Shown in pieces: positions 1 through 10,002 of a stretch of DNA of 64,000 nucleotides. Location: contig NZ_JAFHKM010000002.1 in assembly GCF_016937515.1 (NCBI RefSeq), positions 3,095,001 through 3,159,000 of the forward strand, in the 5' to 3' direction. The notes under the pieces are model-generated. The model was not told the origin of the DNA. It was given only the letters and a program-made list of their open reading frames with translations, and ran no database searches. A program made the translations under genes and the position numbers. Position 1 is the stretch's first letter. Each line of letters starts with the position of its first letter. This stretch comes from Cohnella algarum. Lineage in GTDB: Bacteria > Bacillota > Bacilli > Paenibacillales > Paenibacillaceae.

Positions 1-2484
1 TCCAAAGAACATGCCGGCGAGATGAAGAAGCTCTTTCCCGATTGGCAGATGAGCGTCCTTTTTCCATTTCTTCAGGAATGGCGAGAATATATGTATCCGA
101 AGCTGATCCGCTTCGTGCGGCCTGTACTTGATTATTACAAGACACGCCGGTATGCCGCGGGAAAACTGAATTTCCAGGACTTGCTCATGGAAGCTGCCAG
201 GCTTGTACGTGAAAATAGTGAAGTAAGAGCGTATTTCGCCGAACGATACCAGAGGCTGCTTGTCGATGAATTTCAGGATACGGATCCGATTCAAGCGGAG
301 CTGGTGTTTCTGCTCACAGGGAACGCTGAGGGTGGGGGGTTCGAGAAAAACTGGCGGCGGCTTACACCACGGCCGGGTTCCTTGTTCGTGGTCGGGGATC
401 CGAAACAGTCCATCTATCGTTTCCGCAGGGCAGATATTTCAATCTATAACGAGGTCAAGGCGCGCATTCAGGAGTGCGGTGCGGTTTGTTGTCTAACAGC
501 TAATTTCCGTTCTGTATATTCCATCGGCGATTACATAAATGGTCAGTTTGTCGGCAAATTTCCGTCTTCGGAAACGGAGGTCCAGGCTGCGTTCGTGAAG
601 ATGGAGACCCGAGCAGACGATCCCAAAGGCGCTCGTAAACCGCCACATGGGATATACGTGCTTAATTATCCCAAAGTGCCGGGAGGCAAAGCTGCCGTTG
701 CGCAAACAGATGCCGAGCAGATTGCAAGATATATATCGTGGGCATGTCATAATGGCAATTTGCAGATTGTAGATCGTGATGGAGGAAACCGAAATGCGGT
801 TCCGAGTGATTTTCTAATTCTGACGAAAACGAGGGAGTTCATCCACCTGTATGCGGAACAACTCGACTTGTTCGGAGTTCCGGCTGATACTTCAGGCAGT
901 ACGACGGTCTATGAGGAACTGCTGGCCTTATACCAACTGGCTCGTTATTTAGAGGATTCCGCTGATAAACCGGCTTTGCTCGCGGTTATGCGCGGCATGT
1001 TGTTTGGCCTGAGCGATCGGCAGCTGTGGGCTTATAAGCAGGAAGGTTTATCGTTCTCGTTATTTGACTTGCCGTCGTTGGAGGCTTGTTCTGATGAAGT
1101 CAAGGCAGTTGTTACGGTGCTGGGAAAGCTTCAGCAATATAAGGGGTGGGTTCGCACGTTAAGCGCGGCGACCGCGTTCAGCCGAATCGTGGATGATCTC
1201 GGTATTCTGCCCTACGTGTCGACGCTGCCGGCCGGCTCTGTTCGCGCGGGGACGCTGGTGAGAATGCTGCAGCTGTTGCATGGAGATCCTGCGGCGAGTT
1301 CAAGCTGGTCGGAATTGTGCCGATTGATCGAGCACATGCTCGCGGATCGAGGGATGGAGACATCGAGCCTGTACGCCGGCGGCAACCAAGCTGTCCGGAT
1401 TATGAATCTGCATAAAGCCAAGGGACTTGAAGCACCCGTCGTGTTCTTGGCCTGTCCCTGCGGGGAGTCGGATCATGATGCGACGCAGTATATCGATCGT
1501 TCCGCAGATCCGGCTGCAGGTTACTTTACGATAAGTAAATCAATCGGAGAGTTCAAAACGGAAGTGATCGCTCAACCCTTAGGATGGGGTGAGATGAACG
1601 AACGAGAGCGTGCTTTCTCAAATGCAGAGAAAGATCGGTTACTTTATGTCGCGGCTACACGCCCGAAGCAAATGCTCGTTATAAGCTTGTATCCCGATCA
1701 ACCGGCGAAGTGCCCTTGGACACCGCTCGTAGATGGGATGGATCTCGCACGCGAACTTGATGTGCCGGCGATGAAGCCAGAGAAGAAGACGGAGTTGACC
1801 GAGGGGCCGGATTTGCAAAAGGTCGCGGAAGCTCGAAGGATGAGGCTGAATGCGATTCGTGAGCCTACTTACGCCGTCTTGTCCGTTACCGGCCGGACGA
1901 AAGCAGCCGGCGATAGGCCGGAGTGGTCCGCGGAGGGCAAAGGTATGGCATTCGGGAGCGTCGTTCACCGTACCCTAGAGCTGCTTGGTAAGGGGTTACC
2001 GGAGTTGGAGATTGAGGATACGATACGCTTCTTAGCGGATGAGGAAGGCATGGCTGAGGATTTCATAAGCGAAGCCGCTCGAGTTGTACGAAGTGTAATC
2101 GCCAGCGAACTCTGGCAGCGCAGCCTGCGCGCTCGCCGCCGCTTATTCGAGGTGCCGCTGATGTTTCGAAAGAATGCCGATGAATTCAGCGTACCTAGCG
2201 ATGTTGGGAGTACAGCCTCAGAGGTTGCGGCCACATCGGAAGGCACAGGTTCAATTCAGTATGCCTATGTTCGTGGAGTCATTGATTTCCTCTTCGAGGA
2301 AGAGGATGGCTGGGTGATTGTTGATTTCAAGACAGACAGCGCAACAGAAGAGAAGTTACAGTCATTCCTTGATTTCTACCGGCCGCAGGTTCAGGCTTAT
2401 GCGTCGGAGTGGGGAGCGACTTTTGGTTATAAGGTGAAAGAAGCGGGGTTGTATTTTGTTCAGTTGGGAAAATGGCTTTCGTGA
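1..2484 (+). CDS. AddA/RecB-like UvrD helicase-nuclease, C-terminal part (5' cut by window)
   Basis: The reading frame is open to the first base, so the N-terminus including helicase motif I lies upstream. Visible are the Walker B motif LLVDEFQDTDP (near residue 82 counted from the Met at position 22), motif III VVGDPKQSIYRFR, and a late motif with LHKAKGLEAPVVFLA and LLYVAATRPK. A C-terminal PD-(D/E)XK nuclease carries GVIDFLF, VIVDFKTD and YRPQVQAYA. This order is that of AddA/RecB-type superfamily 1 helicase-nucleases, which unwind and degrade double-stranded DNA ends. It is followed after about 100 bp by the SNF2 helicase on the same strand. An AddB-like partner might lie upstream, outside the window. 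Family assignment is confident; whether it is housekeeping AddA or an accessory defence paralogue is inferred from context. Confidence 0.85.
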   Translation, partial: SKEHAGEMKKLFPDWQMSVLFPFLQEWREYMYPKLIRFVRPVLDYYKTRRYAAGKLNFQDLLMEAARLVRENSEVRAYFAERYQRLLVDEFQDTDPIQAELVFLLTGNAEGGGFEKNWRRLTPRPGSLFVVGDPKQSIYRFRRADISIYNEVKARIQECGAVCCLTANFRSVYSIGDYINGQFVGKFPSSETEVQAAFVKMETRADDPKGARKPPHGIYVLNYPKVPGGKAAVAQTDAEQIARYISWACHNGNLQIVDRDGGNRNAVPSDFLILTKTREFIHLYAEQLDLFGVPADTSGSTTVYEELLALYQLARYLEDSADKPALLAVMRGMLFGLSDRQLWAYKQEGLSFSLFDLPSLEACSDEVKAVVTVLGKLQQYKGWVRTLSAATAFSRIVDDLGILPYVSTLPAGSVRAGTLVRMLQLLHGDPAASSSWSELCRLIEHMLADRGMETSSLYAGGNQAVRIMNLHKAKGLEAPVVFLACPCGESDHDATQYIDRSADPAAGYFTISKSIGEFKTEVIAQPLGWGEMNERERAFSNAEKDRLLYVAATRPKQMLVISLYPDQPAKCPWTPLVDGMDLARELDVPAMKPEKKTELTEGPDLQKVAEARRMRLNAIREPTYAVLSVTGRTKAAGDRPEWSAEGKGMAFGSVVHRTLELLGKGLPELEIEDTIRFLADEEGMAEDFISEAARVVRSVIASELWQRSLRARRRLFEVPLMFRKNADEFSVPSDVGSTASEVAATSEGTGSIQYAYVRGVIDFLFEEEDGWVIVDFKTDSATEEKLQSFLDFYRPQVQAYASEWGATFGYKVKEAGLYFVQLGKWLS

Positions 2485-2589
2485 TGAAGTAACGTAGTAT
2501 TTGGGTATTTAGAACTAGTTTAACAGGAATCTTAGGAAGTGGTGTCGAATATGAATATTACTTAGTCTCGGTAAAACTAGAGGTGGAGA

Positions 2590-5500
2590 ATGGAAATTCT
2601 GAATAACATCGACCGTCTACTCGGCGATGACCTTAAAAAATCGATCCGAAAAGGTTCGCGGCTGTCGATCGCAGCATCCTGCTTTTCGATCTACGCCTAT
2701 GAAGCATTAATGAAAGAGCTGAATCAGGTGGAAGAAGTGCGGTTTATCTTCACTTCGCCTACCTTTATTGCGGATAGCATCAAGAAAGAGAAGCGGGAGT
2801 TCTACATCCCGAAGTTGACCCGTGAGAAAAGCCTGTACGGTTCCGAGTTTGAAATCCGGCTCAAAAATGAAATGAACCTCAAAGCGATTGCGAAAGAATG
2901 CAGCGACTGGATTCGGAAGAAAGTCACCTTCAAGTCGAATCGGACTTCAGGTGCAATGCAAGGGATGTTGAATTTGCAGACATCCGATGAAGCCATCACA
3001 TACATGCCAGTCGATGGCTTTACGACGGTCGATCTTGGATACGAGAAAGGCAACGCTTTATCCAAGATGGTGAACAAATTCAATGAGGTTCCTTTTACCA
3101 AAATGTATTTTGATTTGTTCAATCAAGTCTGGAACGACAAGAACAAACTCGAAGATGTGACCAATCAGGTGGCCGAGCACATTTCATCCGTTTATAAAGA
3201 GAACTCGCCGGAGTTCATCTACTACGTTATTCTCTACAATATCTTCAACGAGTTCTTGTCAGATATTACGGAAGACATACTGCCGAACGAAGCAACTGGC
3301 TTCAAAGAAACGGAAATCTGGAAGCGGCTCTATCACTTTCAGAAAGATGCGGTGCTCGGTGCGATTAACAAGCTTGAGAAATACAATGGCTGCATCCTTG
3401 CAGACAGCGTCGGCCTTGGGAAAACATTCACCGCTCTTGGCATTATCAAGTATTACGAGCTTCGCAACAAGTCTGTCTTGTTGCTATGTCCGAAAAAGCT
3501 TGGTGATAACTGGCTCACATACAAACAGAACGTGACCAACAACATCTTGTACGCCGACCGTCTGCGATACGATGTACTCTACCATACGGACATTTCTCGT
3601 GAGAGAGGAAAGTCCAATGACATTCCACTCGACAGATTGAACTGGGGCAACTATGATTTGCTCGTCATCGACGAATCGCATAACTTCCGCAATAACGAAG
3701 CGAAGAAAGATAAAGAGACACGATATCAGAAGCTGATGCGGAAAGTGCTAAAGAGCGGCGTCAAGACGAAGGTACTGATGCTGTCGGCAACTCCGGTGAA
3801 TAACAAGTTCATGGATCTCCGTAATCAGCTTGCTCTTGCGTATGAGGGAAATCCTGAAGAGATCAACAACAAGTTGGGCACGGAACGGGGCATCAACGAC
3901 ATCTTCAAACGGGCTCAGTCTGCCTTCAATCAGTGGTCAAAGCTAGATGCCGCTGAACGGACAACAGAGACGCTGCTAGGTATGCTTGACTTTGATTTCT
4001 TTGAGCTGTTGGATAGTTTGACCATCGCTCGCTCCCGCAAGCACATTCAGAAGTATTACAAAGCTGAGGAGATCGGCGAATTTCCTAAGCGATTGCCGCC
4101 ATTATCCAAGTTCTGCAATCTGACAGACAGGACGGATGTCATCGGCTATAATGATATTTTTATGGAGTTGTCCAGAATCAACCTCGGCATTTATGCTCCG
4201 TTCAAGTACATTCAACCGAGTCGCTTGCGACTGTATGAAGAAATGTATGATACGAGTGTAAAAGGCGGAAGCGGGAGCTTCAAACAATTGGACCGGGAAG
4301 GCAGCTTGCAGCTCCTGATGCGGATCAATTTGCTTAAACGGTTGGAGAGCTCCGTAGAATCCTTCCGGTTGACGCTGTCCAAGATTATTTCCAAGCTCGG
4401 TCAGACATTGGAGAGAATTGAGGCTTATCAGCGAAGCGGAAAATCAGATGCGGTTGGATACACGGAGATTGAAGATGCCAGTCTCGATGATGACGATTGG
4501 TTAGATGATGACTTTACCATCGGGGATACCATCAAGATCAATCTATCCGATATGGACGTGCTTCGATGGAAAGAAGACTTGATGAGTGATCACCAAATTC
4601 TATCTGCTCTTCACGAAGAGATGCAGAAAGTAACGCCCGAGCGAGACGAAAAGCTGAATGCCTTGAAACAAGTCATCGATGATAAAATCAGACAGCCAAT
4701 CAATCCGGGCAATCGTAAAGTGATCATCTTTAGTGCATTCACGGATACCGCGGCGTATTTGTACAACCATCTATCTGCATACATGAAGTCGAAATACAAC
4801 ATCGATACTGCCAAAATTGTTGGCAGCGATGAGAACAAAAACACCGCCGGACTTCGGAACGACATCAGTACATTGCTCACCTGCTTCTCGCCGCGATCTA
4901 AGGAGAAGAAGTTGACGATGCCGGATGTGGATGGCGAGATCGATCTGCTCATTGCGTCCGATTGCATCTCCGAGGGGCAAAACTTGCAGGATTGCGATTT
5001 TCTCATCAATTATGATATTCACTGGAATCCGGTACGAATCATCCAGCGGTTTGGACGAGTTGATCGGATCGGCTCCCAAAACAAATCCATTCAGCTCGTG
5101 AACTTCTGGCCCAACATGACGCTGGACGAATACATTCAATTGAAAGAACGGGTCGAGAATCGCATGGTTATCATGGATATGACGGCAACTGGCGACGACA
5201 ATGTTCTGTTTAATCAGTCCAGCGATTTAGAATACCGGAAGCAGCAGCTTAATCGCTTGCAGAAAGAAGTCGTCGATCTGGACGAAATGAACACCGGAGT
5301 ATCCATAACGGATTTAGGTCTTAATGATTTCCGCATGGATTTGGTGAACTACGTCAAAGAGAATGGCGAACTGGATACCGTTCCTAGCGGACTGCATGCT
5401 GTTGTTTCTGCTGATGAAGATAATGGAGTACAGCCAGGCGTCATATTCGTTCTTCGCAATGTAAATGAAGAACTGAACCCGGACAAGCAGAATCGCTTGC

Positions 5501-5844
5501 ATCCTTTCTACCTGGTCTACCTGAGTGACGATGGTGAAGTCATCACCAATCATATGGATGTCAAGAAGACACTCGATGTTTTGCGTGCCCTGTGCAGAGG
5601 ACAATCTGAACCTGTCCTGGAGGCATGTCGCAGCTTCAATCAAGCGACGAAAGACGGCAGGAAGATGGATGCTTACTCCATGCTGTTGGAGGAAGCGATC
5701 CGCTCTATTGTACAGGTGAAGGAAGAAGGCGATCTGGATAGCTTGTTCAGTTCGGGAGGCACAACGGCTTTAATCGATTCCGTCAAAGGTCTTGAGGATT
5801 TTGAACTCATTACCTTTGTTGTCATCCGGCAGGTGAGTGCATGA
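2590..5844 (+). CDS. SNF2-type helicase with N-terminal PLD-like region
   Basis: A 1084-residue protein behind a good ribosome-binding site (GAGGTGGAG). Superfamily 2 motifs are plain: motif I DSVGLGKTFTALG (about residue 270), motif II VIDESHNFRN (about 360), motif III MLSATPVNN (about 398), and motifs V/VI ASDCISEGQNLQ and RIIQRFGRVDRIGS (about 790-825). The first 250 residues resemble the phospholipase-D-like region seen in helicases of this kind next to restriction systems, but I see no clear HxK catalytic pair, so it may be inactive or a different fold. The stop overlaps the next gene by 4 bp, implying translational coupling. The likely role is DNA translocation or recognition in a defence complex with the following DUF4391, Mod and Res proteins; that role is inferred. 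Confidence 0.88.
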   Translation: MEILNNIDRLLGDDLKKSIRKGSRLSIAASCFSIYAYEALMKELNQVEEVRFIFTSPTFIADSIKKEKREFYIPKLTREKSLYGSEFEIRLKNEMNLKAIAKECSDWIRKKVTFKSNRTSGAMQGMLNLQTSDEAITYMPVDGFTTVDLGYEKGNALSKMVNKFNEVPFTKMYFDLFNQVWNDKNKLEDVTNQVAEHISSVYKENSPEFIYYVILYNIFNEFLSDITEDILPNEATGFKETEIWKRLYHFQKDAVLGAINKLEKYNGCILADSVGLGKTFTALGIIKYYELRNKSVLLLCPKKLGDNWLTYKQNVTNNILYADRLRYDVLYHTDISRERGKSNDIPLDRLNWGNYDLLVIDESHNFRNNEAKKDKETRYQKLMRKVLKSGVKTKVLMLSATPVNNKFMDLRNQLALAYEGNPEEINNKLGTERGINDIFKRAQSAFNQWSKLDAAERTTETLLGMLDFDFFELLDSLTIARSRKHIQKYYKAEEIGEFPKRLPPLSKFCNLTDRTDVIGYNDIFMELSRINLGIYAPFKYIQPSRLRLYEEMYDTSVKGGSGSFKQLDREGSLQLLMRINLLKRLESSVESFRLTLSKIISKLGQTLERIEAYQRSGKSDAVGYTEIEDASLDDDDWLDDDFTIGDTIKINLSDMDVLRWKEDLMSDHQILSALHEEMQKVTPERDEKLNALKQVIDDKIRQPINPGNRKVIIFSAFTDTAAYLYNHLSAYMKSKYNIDTAKIVGSDENKNTAGLRNDISTLLTCFSPRSKEKKLTMPDVDGEIDLLIASDCISEGQNLQDCDFLINYDIHWNPVRIIQRFGRVDRIGSQNKSIQLVNFWPNMTLDEYIQLKERVENRMVIMDMTATGDDNVLFNQSSDLEYRKQQLNRLQKEVVDLDEMNTGVSITDLGLNDFRMDLVNYVKENGELDTVPSGLHAVVSADEDNGVQPGVIFVLRNVNEELNPDKQNRLHPFYLVYLSDDGEVITNHMDVKKTLDVLRALCRGQSEPVLEACRSFNQATKDGRKMDAYSMLLEEAIRSIVQVKEEGDLDSLFSSGGTTALIDSVKGLEDFELITFVVIRQVSA

Positions 5845-6497
5845 TGTTCAAGCTACCATCAAGCACACTTGTAAATCGCAAAATACCGAAAAATAAGTTT
5901 TATGAGAAGCTTCACGCCAATCAACATCTAAAGGAACTGTTTACCGAGCAAGTCGAGTCGATTATTTGGAAGCACAAACTATCCAAAGAGACGATTCGCC
6001 TCGAACCGAAAGATGACATTGAGGAAGTTCAGGTGTTTGAGGTTCACTTGAAAGAGCGAACCTATTCACTTGATCTGCTACGTAGCATCGACAAGGCGAT
6101 TCCTTACCCCATACTGCACGTCATTATATACGAAGATCAGGCAAAGCTCGCAATCGCCTACAAGGAGCGGAATCAGACCGATGATAACCGCTCCGTTGTA
6201 CGTTCTTATCACGAATCGGAATGGCAGCCTGTAGAAGAATTGAAGCTGGACATCATTCAAGGACTTGATTTAAAGGCCGTATACGAGAACATCATCCGTC
6301 AACTGTTGTCGATTAACTCGAAGCCGGAAATGGAGCTTACAGCCGTACTGGAGCGGCAAGCAAGCATAGACAAGCTGACGCAAGAATGCCAGCGGCTGGA
6401 GTCGAAGATTCGCGGAGAAAAGCAGTTCAATCGCAAGGTCGAATTGAACATGGAATTGCAACGTAAACGTAAACAATTGAATCAACTACTTGACTAA
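5841..6497 (+). CDS. DUF4391-like protein, partner of the SNF2 helicase
   Basis: A 218-residue protein whose start overlaps the helicase stop (ATGA). The first 150 residues contain the pattern I associate with DUF4391: VNRKIPKNKFYEK near the start and HVIIYEDQAKLAIAYK in the middle. The last 45 residues (after QASIDKLTQE) are charged and heptad-like, probably a coiled coil. Proteins of this type sit between SNF2-PLD helicases and type III methyltransferases in many bacteria; their biochemical function is not known to me. Mod begins 23 bp downstream with its own ribosome-binding site (CTGGAGG), so the genes form one operon. Confidence 0.7.
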   Translation: MMFKLPSSTLVNRKIPKNKFYEKLHANQHLKELFTEQVESIIWKHKLSKETIRLEPKDDIEEVQVFEVHLKERTYSLDLLRSIDKAIPYPILHVIIYEDQAKLAIAYKERNQTDDNRSVVRSYHESEWQPVEELKLDIIQGLDLKAVYENIIRQLLSINSKPEMELTAVLERQASIDKLTQECQRLESKIRGEKQFNRKVELNMELQRKRKQLNQLLD

Positions 6498-6520
6498 GTA
6501 ACTGGAGGTCTAACCAAAAC

Positions 6521-8404
6521 ATGAACCATCTGACGATGAAATCAACTGATCTGACTCAGGTCAATATCGACAAGATAGCGGAATTGTTTCCTAACGTAAT
6601 TACAGAAGCAAGAGATGAACAAGGAAAGATTAAACGTGCGATTGATTTTGATTTGTTGAAGCAAGAGCTTTCCGATTACCTTGTTGAAGGGGAAAAAGAG
6701 CGGTATCAATTGACTTGGCCCGGGAAAAAAGAAGCTATCCTTCAAGCCAATGCTACAATTGATAAAACACTACGACCAGTCAAAGAAAACAGCGTAAACT
6801 GGGAGTATACGCAGAATCTTTACATTGAGGGTGACAACCTTGAAGTTCTGAAATTACTTCAAGAATCTTACTTGAATAAAATCAAATTGATTTATATTGA
6901 TCCACCATATAATACAGGAAAAGATTTTATTTATAGGGATGACTTTAAATCATCATTAGATGAATATGCAGAAGAATCTGGCCAGGTAGATGATCATGGA
7001 AATCGTCTTTATCAAAATACAGAAGCTAATGGTCGATTTCACAGCGACTGGCTAACTATGATGTATTCTCGATTGAGAACTGCAAAGAATTTATTAAGAG
7101 AAGATGGATTGATCTTTATTAGCATTGATGATAATGAGGTAGATAACCTTAAGAAAATATGTGACGATTGTTTTAGTCGCACTAACTTTATTGGAACATT
7201 TGCTTGGAGACGAAGTATTTCGTCCAATGATGCACAAAAACATTTTAGTAATGACCACGAGTATATATTGGTTTATGGCAAATCTTCAAGTTCACAACTA
7301 CTTGGATTAGCAAAAAGTGATGCAGATTATACAAACCCAGATAATGATCATAGAGGTCCTTGGAAAAAAAGTGTCTTAGTTTGTAGTAAAACAAAAGACG
7401 AAAGGCCGAATCTTTATTATCCAATAACTGATCCAGCTACCGGAATTACTTACGAATGTAATCCCAATCTTGTATGGGCTTATGAAAAGAATACAATGAA
7501 AAGACTAATTGAAGAAGGGAGAATTATCTTCCCTAAGAACGGACAAGGGAAACCTGCTCTAAAATTATTTTGGAATGATCTGAGATCACATCGAAAGCCG
7601 GTTTCATCATTTATTGATAAGCAAGAGGGATTCGAGTTCCAATTAAATTCAGCGGGAACAAAAGAAATAAATAATATATTTGAAGGCAAAGTGTTCACGT
7701 ATCCAAAGCCTTCAGAAAACATCAAACAATTAATAAACGTGGCCACAGAAAACGATGATATTATCCTAGACTTTTTCTCCGGCTCTGCCTCAACAGCACA
7801 CGCTGTTATGCAATTGAATGCTGAAGACGGGGGTAAGAGAAGGTTTGTTATGGTGCAAGTACCGGAAGCTACAGAGGAAAGTTCAGAAGCCTATAGAGCA
7901 GGATTCACAACGATTTGTGAAATTGGCAAAGAACGCATCCGCCGTGCTGCCAAAAAGATCAAAGAAGAAACAGGAGCAGACATCGATTACGGCTTCCGTG
8001 TGTACCGAGTAGACTCAAGCAACATGAAAGATGTCTATTACACGCCGGACAAGCTAGGCCAGATGAATCTGGATGATGTGGCGTCGAACATCAAAGAAGA
8101 CCGTACTGGCGAGGACTTACTCATCCAAGTGATGCTGGAGTGCGGACTGGAGCTCTCATTGCCAATGGAATCCAGAGTAATTGATGGGAAAACCGTACAT
8201 TACGTTGCTGGCAACTCTTTGATTGCTTGCTTTGATGATGAGGTAACAGAGTCGGTTATCAAGAAGATCGCAGAGGATCAACCACTTCGCGTTGTATTCC
8301 GTGACAGCTCTTTCCGGGATGATTCCGGTATTTGTCAAGATAGTTGTCGCGATTTCTTAGGGAAAGTAAACGTTAAGATAGCGATTTTTTTGCAGCTTGA
8401 ATAA
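6521..8404 (+). CDS. mod: Type III DNA methyltransferase (Mod), 3' end replaced by IS sequence
   Basis: An N6-adenine (beta-class) methyltransferase: the catalytic motif DPPYNTG lies near residue 127 and the SAM motif FFSGSASTAHAVMQL near residue 420, the order typical of type III Mod. The protein should methylate one strand of an asymmetric site and supply specificity to Res (10090-13143). It reads normally up to FRDDS at about 8325, where an IS3-like element starts. The last 25 or so residues, ending FLQLE, are encoded by the IS. The lost native tail is still readable at 10003-10074 (DSARINVEELFK...). The middle of the gene (about 6800-7900) is much richer in A/T than both ends. Activity of this copy is doubtful. 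Confidence 0.9.
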   Translation: MNHLTMKSTDLTQVNIDKIAELFPNVITEARDEQGKIKRAIDFDLLKQELSDYLVEGEKERYQLTWPGKKEAILQANATIDKTLRPVKENSVNWEYTQNLYIEGDNLEVLKLLQESYLNKIKLIYIDPPYNTGKDFIYRDDFKSSLDEYAEESGQVDDHGNRLYQNTEANGRFHSDWLTMMYSRLRTAKNLLREDGLIFISIDDNEVDNLKKICDDCFSRTNFIGTFAWRRSISSNDAQKHFSNDHEYILVYGKSSSSQLLGLAKSDADYTNPDNDHRGPWKKSVLVCSKTKDERPNLYYPITDPATGITYECNPNLVWAYEKNTMKRLIEEGRIIFPKNGQGKPALKLFWNDLRSHRKPVSSFIDKQEGFEFQLNSAGTKEINNIFEGKVFTYPKPSENIKQLINVATENDDIILDFFSGSASTAHAVMQLNAEDGGKRRFVMVQVPEATEESSEAYRAGFTTICEIGKERIRRAAKKIKEETGADIDYGFRVYRVDSSNMKDVYYTPDKLGQMNLDDVASNIKEDRTGEDLLIQVMLECGLELSLPMESRVIDGKTVHYVAGNSLIACFDDEVTESVIKKIAEDQPLRVVFRDSSFRDDSGICQDSCRDFLGKVNVKIAIFLQLE

Positions 8405-9437
8405 GCGTCACTTTTTCAGGATTCAGCCAGACTTCATCTTTCAGGCTCCAGTCGCGAATGGTGCCAGACCAGCGATTAGGGTTTCTGGCTTTTGCGGCCA
8501 AATAAATCTCCTTGCGTTTCTCAAACACTTGGTGTGCTAATCCTTCATGCCGCTGGTTAGGTGTAATAAAATTCAGTCCGCTGTGTCGATGTTGTTCGTT
8601 GTACCAGCGAACAAATCGCATGACCCATTCACGCGCCTCTGACAAGGCCTTAAAGCCTTCCGTTGGATAGCCAGGACGGTACTTGCATGTGCGGAAAATC
8701 GATTCTGCGTAAGGGTTGTCGTTGCTGACGCGTGGTCGGCTTCGAGAGGGGGTAATGCCCAAACTGTACAGGGTCTCCAGCAACGTGGCCCCCTTCATCG
8801 GGCTTCCGTTATCCGAGTGAAGCACAAGCGGCTGCCGACGAATCACGCATTGCTCTCGCACGACCGTACGACGGATCAATTGACTGGCATGCTCGGCAGA
8901 CTCTTCTTCCCAAATCTCCCAGCCTACAATTTTACGGCTGTACAAATCCAGGATGAGATACAGGTAGAAGAACAACCCCTTCACGGGCCCTGGCAACCAA
9001 GTGATATCCCACATCCATACTTCATTCGGGCCGCTCGCAGCGTGGCTGGTGATGGGTTTAGGCGTGCGTTTCTTGCTGCGCCCGCGATGGTGCTGCTGAT
9101 TGTATTTATGCATCACCCGGTAAAAGCTGGACTCGGAGGCGATGTAGGTTCCTTCATCGGCCAGCGCCGGCACAATCTGGCTTGGCGGCAGGCTCCTGTA
9201 TGGCGGCTGCTGAAGAACCTCCAGCACCTGCTGCTCTTCTGCATCGCTTAGCTTGTTAGCGGGTGTCGGCCGTTTGGCGTGAGGGCGTCCGTCTACGGTG
9301 CCGCCTTGCTTGCGCCAGCGCTGGAGCGTCCGCTGAGTCAGTCCGAGCTCTCGGCAAGCAGCCGCTTCTCTTGCACCGGCGGCAACGGCTTCTTGAATCA
9401 GTGTAAGGGCATGCTCGCGATCTGAGGCACTGATCAT
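8373..9437 (-). CDS. IS3-like transposase, DDE catalytic subunit (OrfB)
   Basis: A 354-residue protein with an N-terminal helix-turn-helix (EAAACRELGLTQRTLQRWRKQGG), a second HTH-like region, and an rve integrase core. The catalytic triad is visible as D in WMWDITWLPG, D in LHSDNGSP and E in NPYAESIFR. The last two are separated by 35 residues, the DD(35)E spacing of the IS3/retroviral-integrase group. The C-terminus (WYNEQHRHSGLNFITP) is typical. The start overlaps the OrfA stop by 4 bp (ATGA). The gene is intact, so the element may still be active. Confidence 0.9.
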   Translation of the reverse strand: MISASDREHALTLIQEAVAAGAREAAACRELGLTQRTLQRWRKQGGTVDGRPHAKRPTPANKLSDAEEQQVLEVLQQPPYRSLPPSQIVPALADEGTYIASESSFYRVMHKYNQQHHRGRSKKRTPKPITSHAASGPNEVWMWDITWLPGPVKGLFFYLYLILDLYSRKIVGWEIWEEESAEHASQLIRRTVVREQCVIRRQPLVLHSDNGSPMKGATLLETLYSLGITPSRSRPRVSNDNPYAESIFRTCKYRPGYPTEGFKALSEAREWVMRFVRWYNEQHRHSGLNFITPNQRHEGLAHQVFEKRKEIYLAAKARNPNRWSGTIRDWSLKDEVWLNPEKVTLIQAAKKSLS

Positions 9438-9985
9438 TCGTCCTCTTGGTCCCCCCAGATCGCTTGGGCCTTTTTTCGCAACACCAACAAGGCGGCGGCT
9501 TCGGCGAGCGCTGCTTCTTTGCGCTTTAGCTCTCGATTTAATGCCTTGTTCTCTTGCTCTTTCTCGCGGAGTTCCTTCTGAAGCCTGTTCGCTTGCGAGG
9601 CCATTCCGCCATTAGCTTGCATACACGCATCGCGCCATGCTTCCACCTGCTCAACAAACAGCCCTTTTGTCCGACAATACTCCGCCAGCTCGATTTCGCT
9701 CAAACTTGCGGTTTCGACAACGACAGCGAACTTCTCCTGCGTACTCCAACGTTCGGGCTGTACGTCATCGGCAGGCGTCATACCTTGTGCTTTTGCCGCC
9801 TTCTTCCACTTAAATAAAGTCGTCTCCGATAGACCGATTTCCTTAGCAAGCCGACTGACCGGCTCGTTGTACGGGGGCATCATACGTTGTACAATGCTTT
9901 GCTTGAATTCTTTGGTTACGGGATTCACGTTCTCCACCTCGTCCTCGTTTCTCCTCACTATATATTCAATTTGGGGGTACGACAA
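9434..9985 (-). CDS. IS3-like transposase, HTH/leucine-zipper subunit (OrfA)
   Basis: A 183-residue protein with a helix-turn-helix at about residues 40-65 (SRLAKEIGLSETTLFKWKK) that should bind the element ends, and a C-terminal coiled coil rich in E, K and L (LQKELREKEQENKALNRELK). This matches the usual first gene of two-gene IS3-family elements. It starts within about 20 bp of the right inverted repeat and is followed, with a 4-bp overlap, by the DDE subunit. Confidence 0.88.
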   Translation of the reverse strand: MSYPQIEYIVRRNEDEVENVNPVTKEFKQSIVQRMMPPYNEPVSRLAKEIGLSETTLFKWKKAAKAQGMTPADDVQPERWSTQEKFAVVVETASLSEIELAEYCRTKGLFVEQVEAWRDACMQANGGMASQANRLQKELREKEQENKALNRELKRKEAALAEAAALLVLRKKAQAIWGDQEDE

Positions 9986-10002
9986 CTATTCTGACAGAGG
10001 GG

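Larger units (their letters stand above)
8326..10002 (-). mobile_element. IS3-like insertion sequence inside mod
   Basis: A two-gene element of about 1.68 kb. Imperfect terminal inverted repeats are seen at 8333-8349 (TGTCAAGATAGTTGTCG) and 9980-9996 (reverse complement TGTCAGAATAGTTGTCG), 15 of 17 matching. The pentamer GATTC occurs directly outside on both sides (8321-8325 and 10003-10007) and fits a 5-bp target duplication. Removing the element and one GATTC restores the mod frame across the junction. The TG...CA ends lie 6-7 bp inside the duplication, so the exact outer boundary is uncertain by that amount. The transposition genes run on the minus strand, opposite to mod. Confidence 0.85.
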
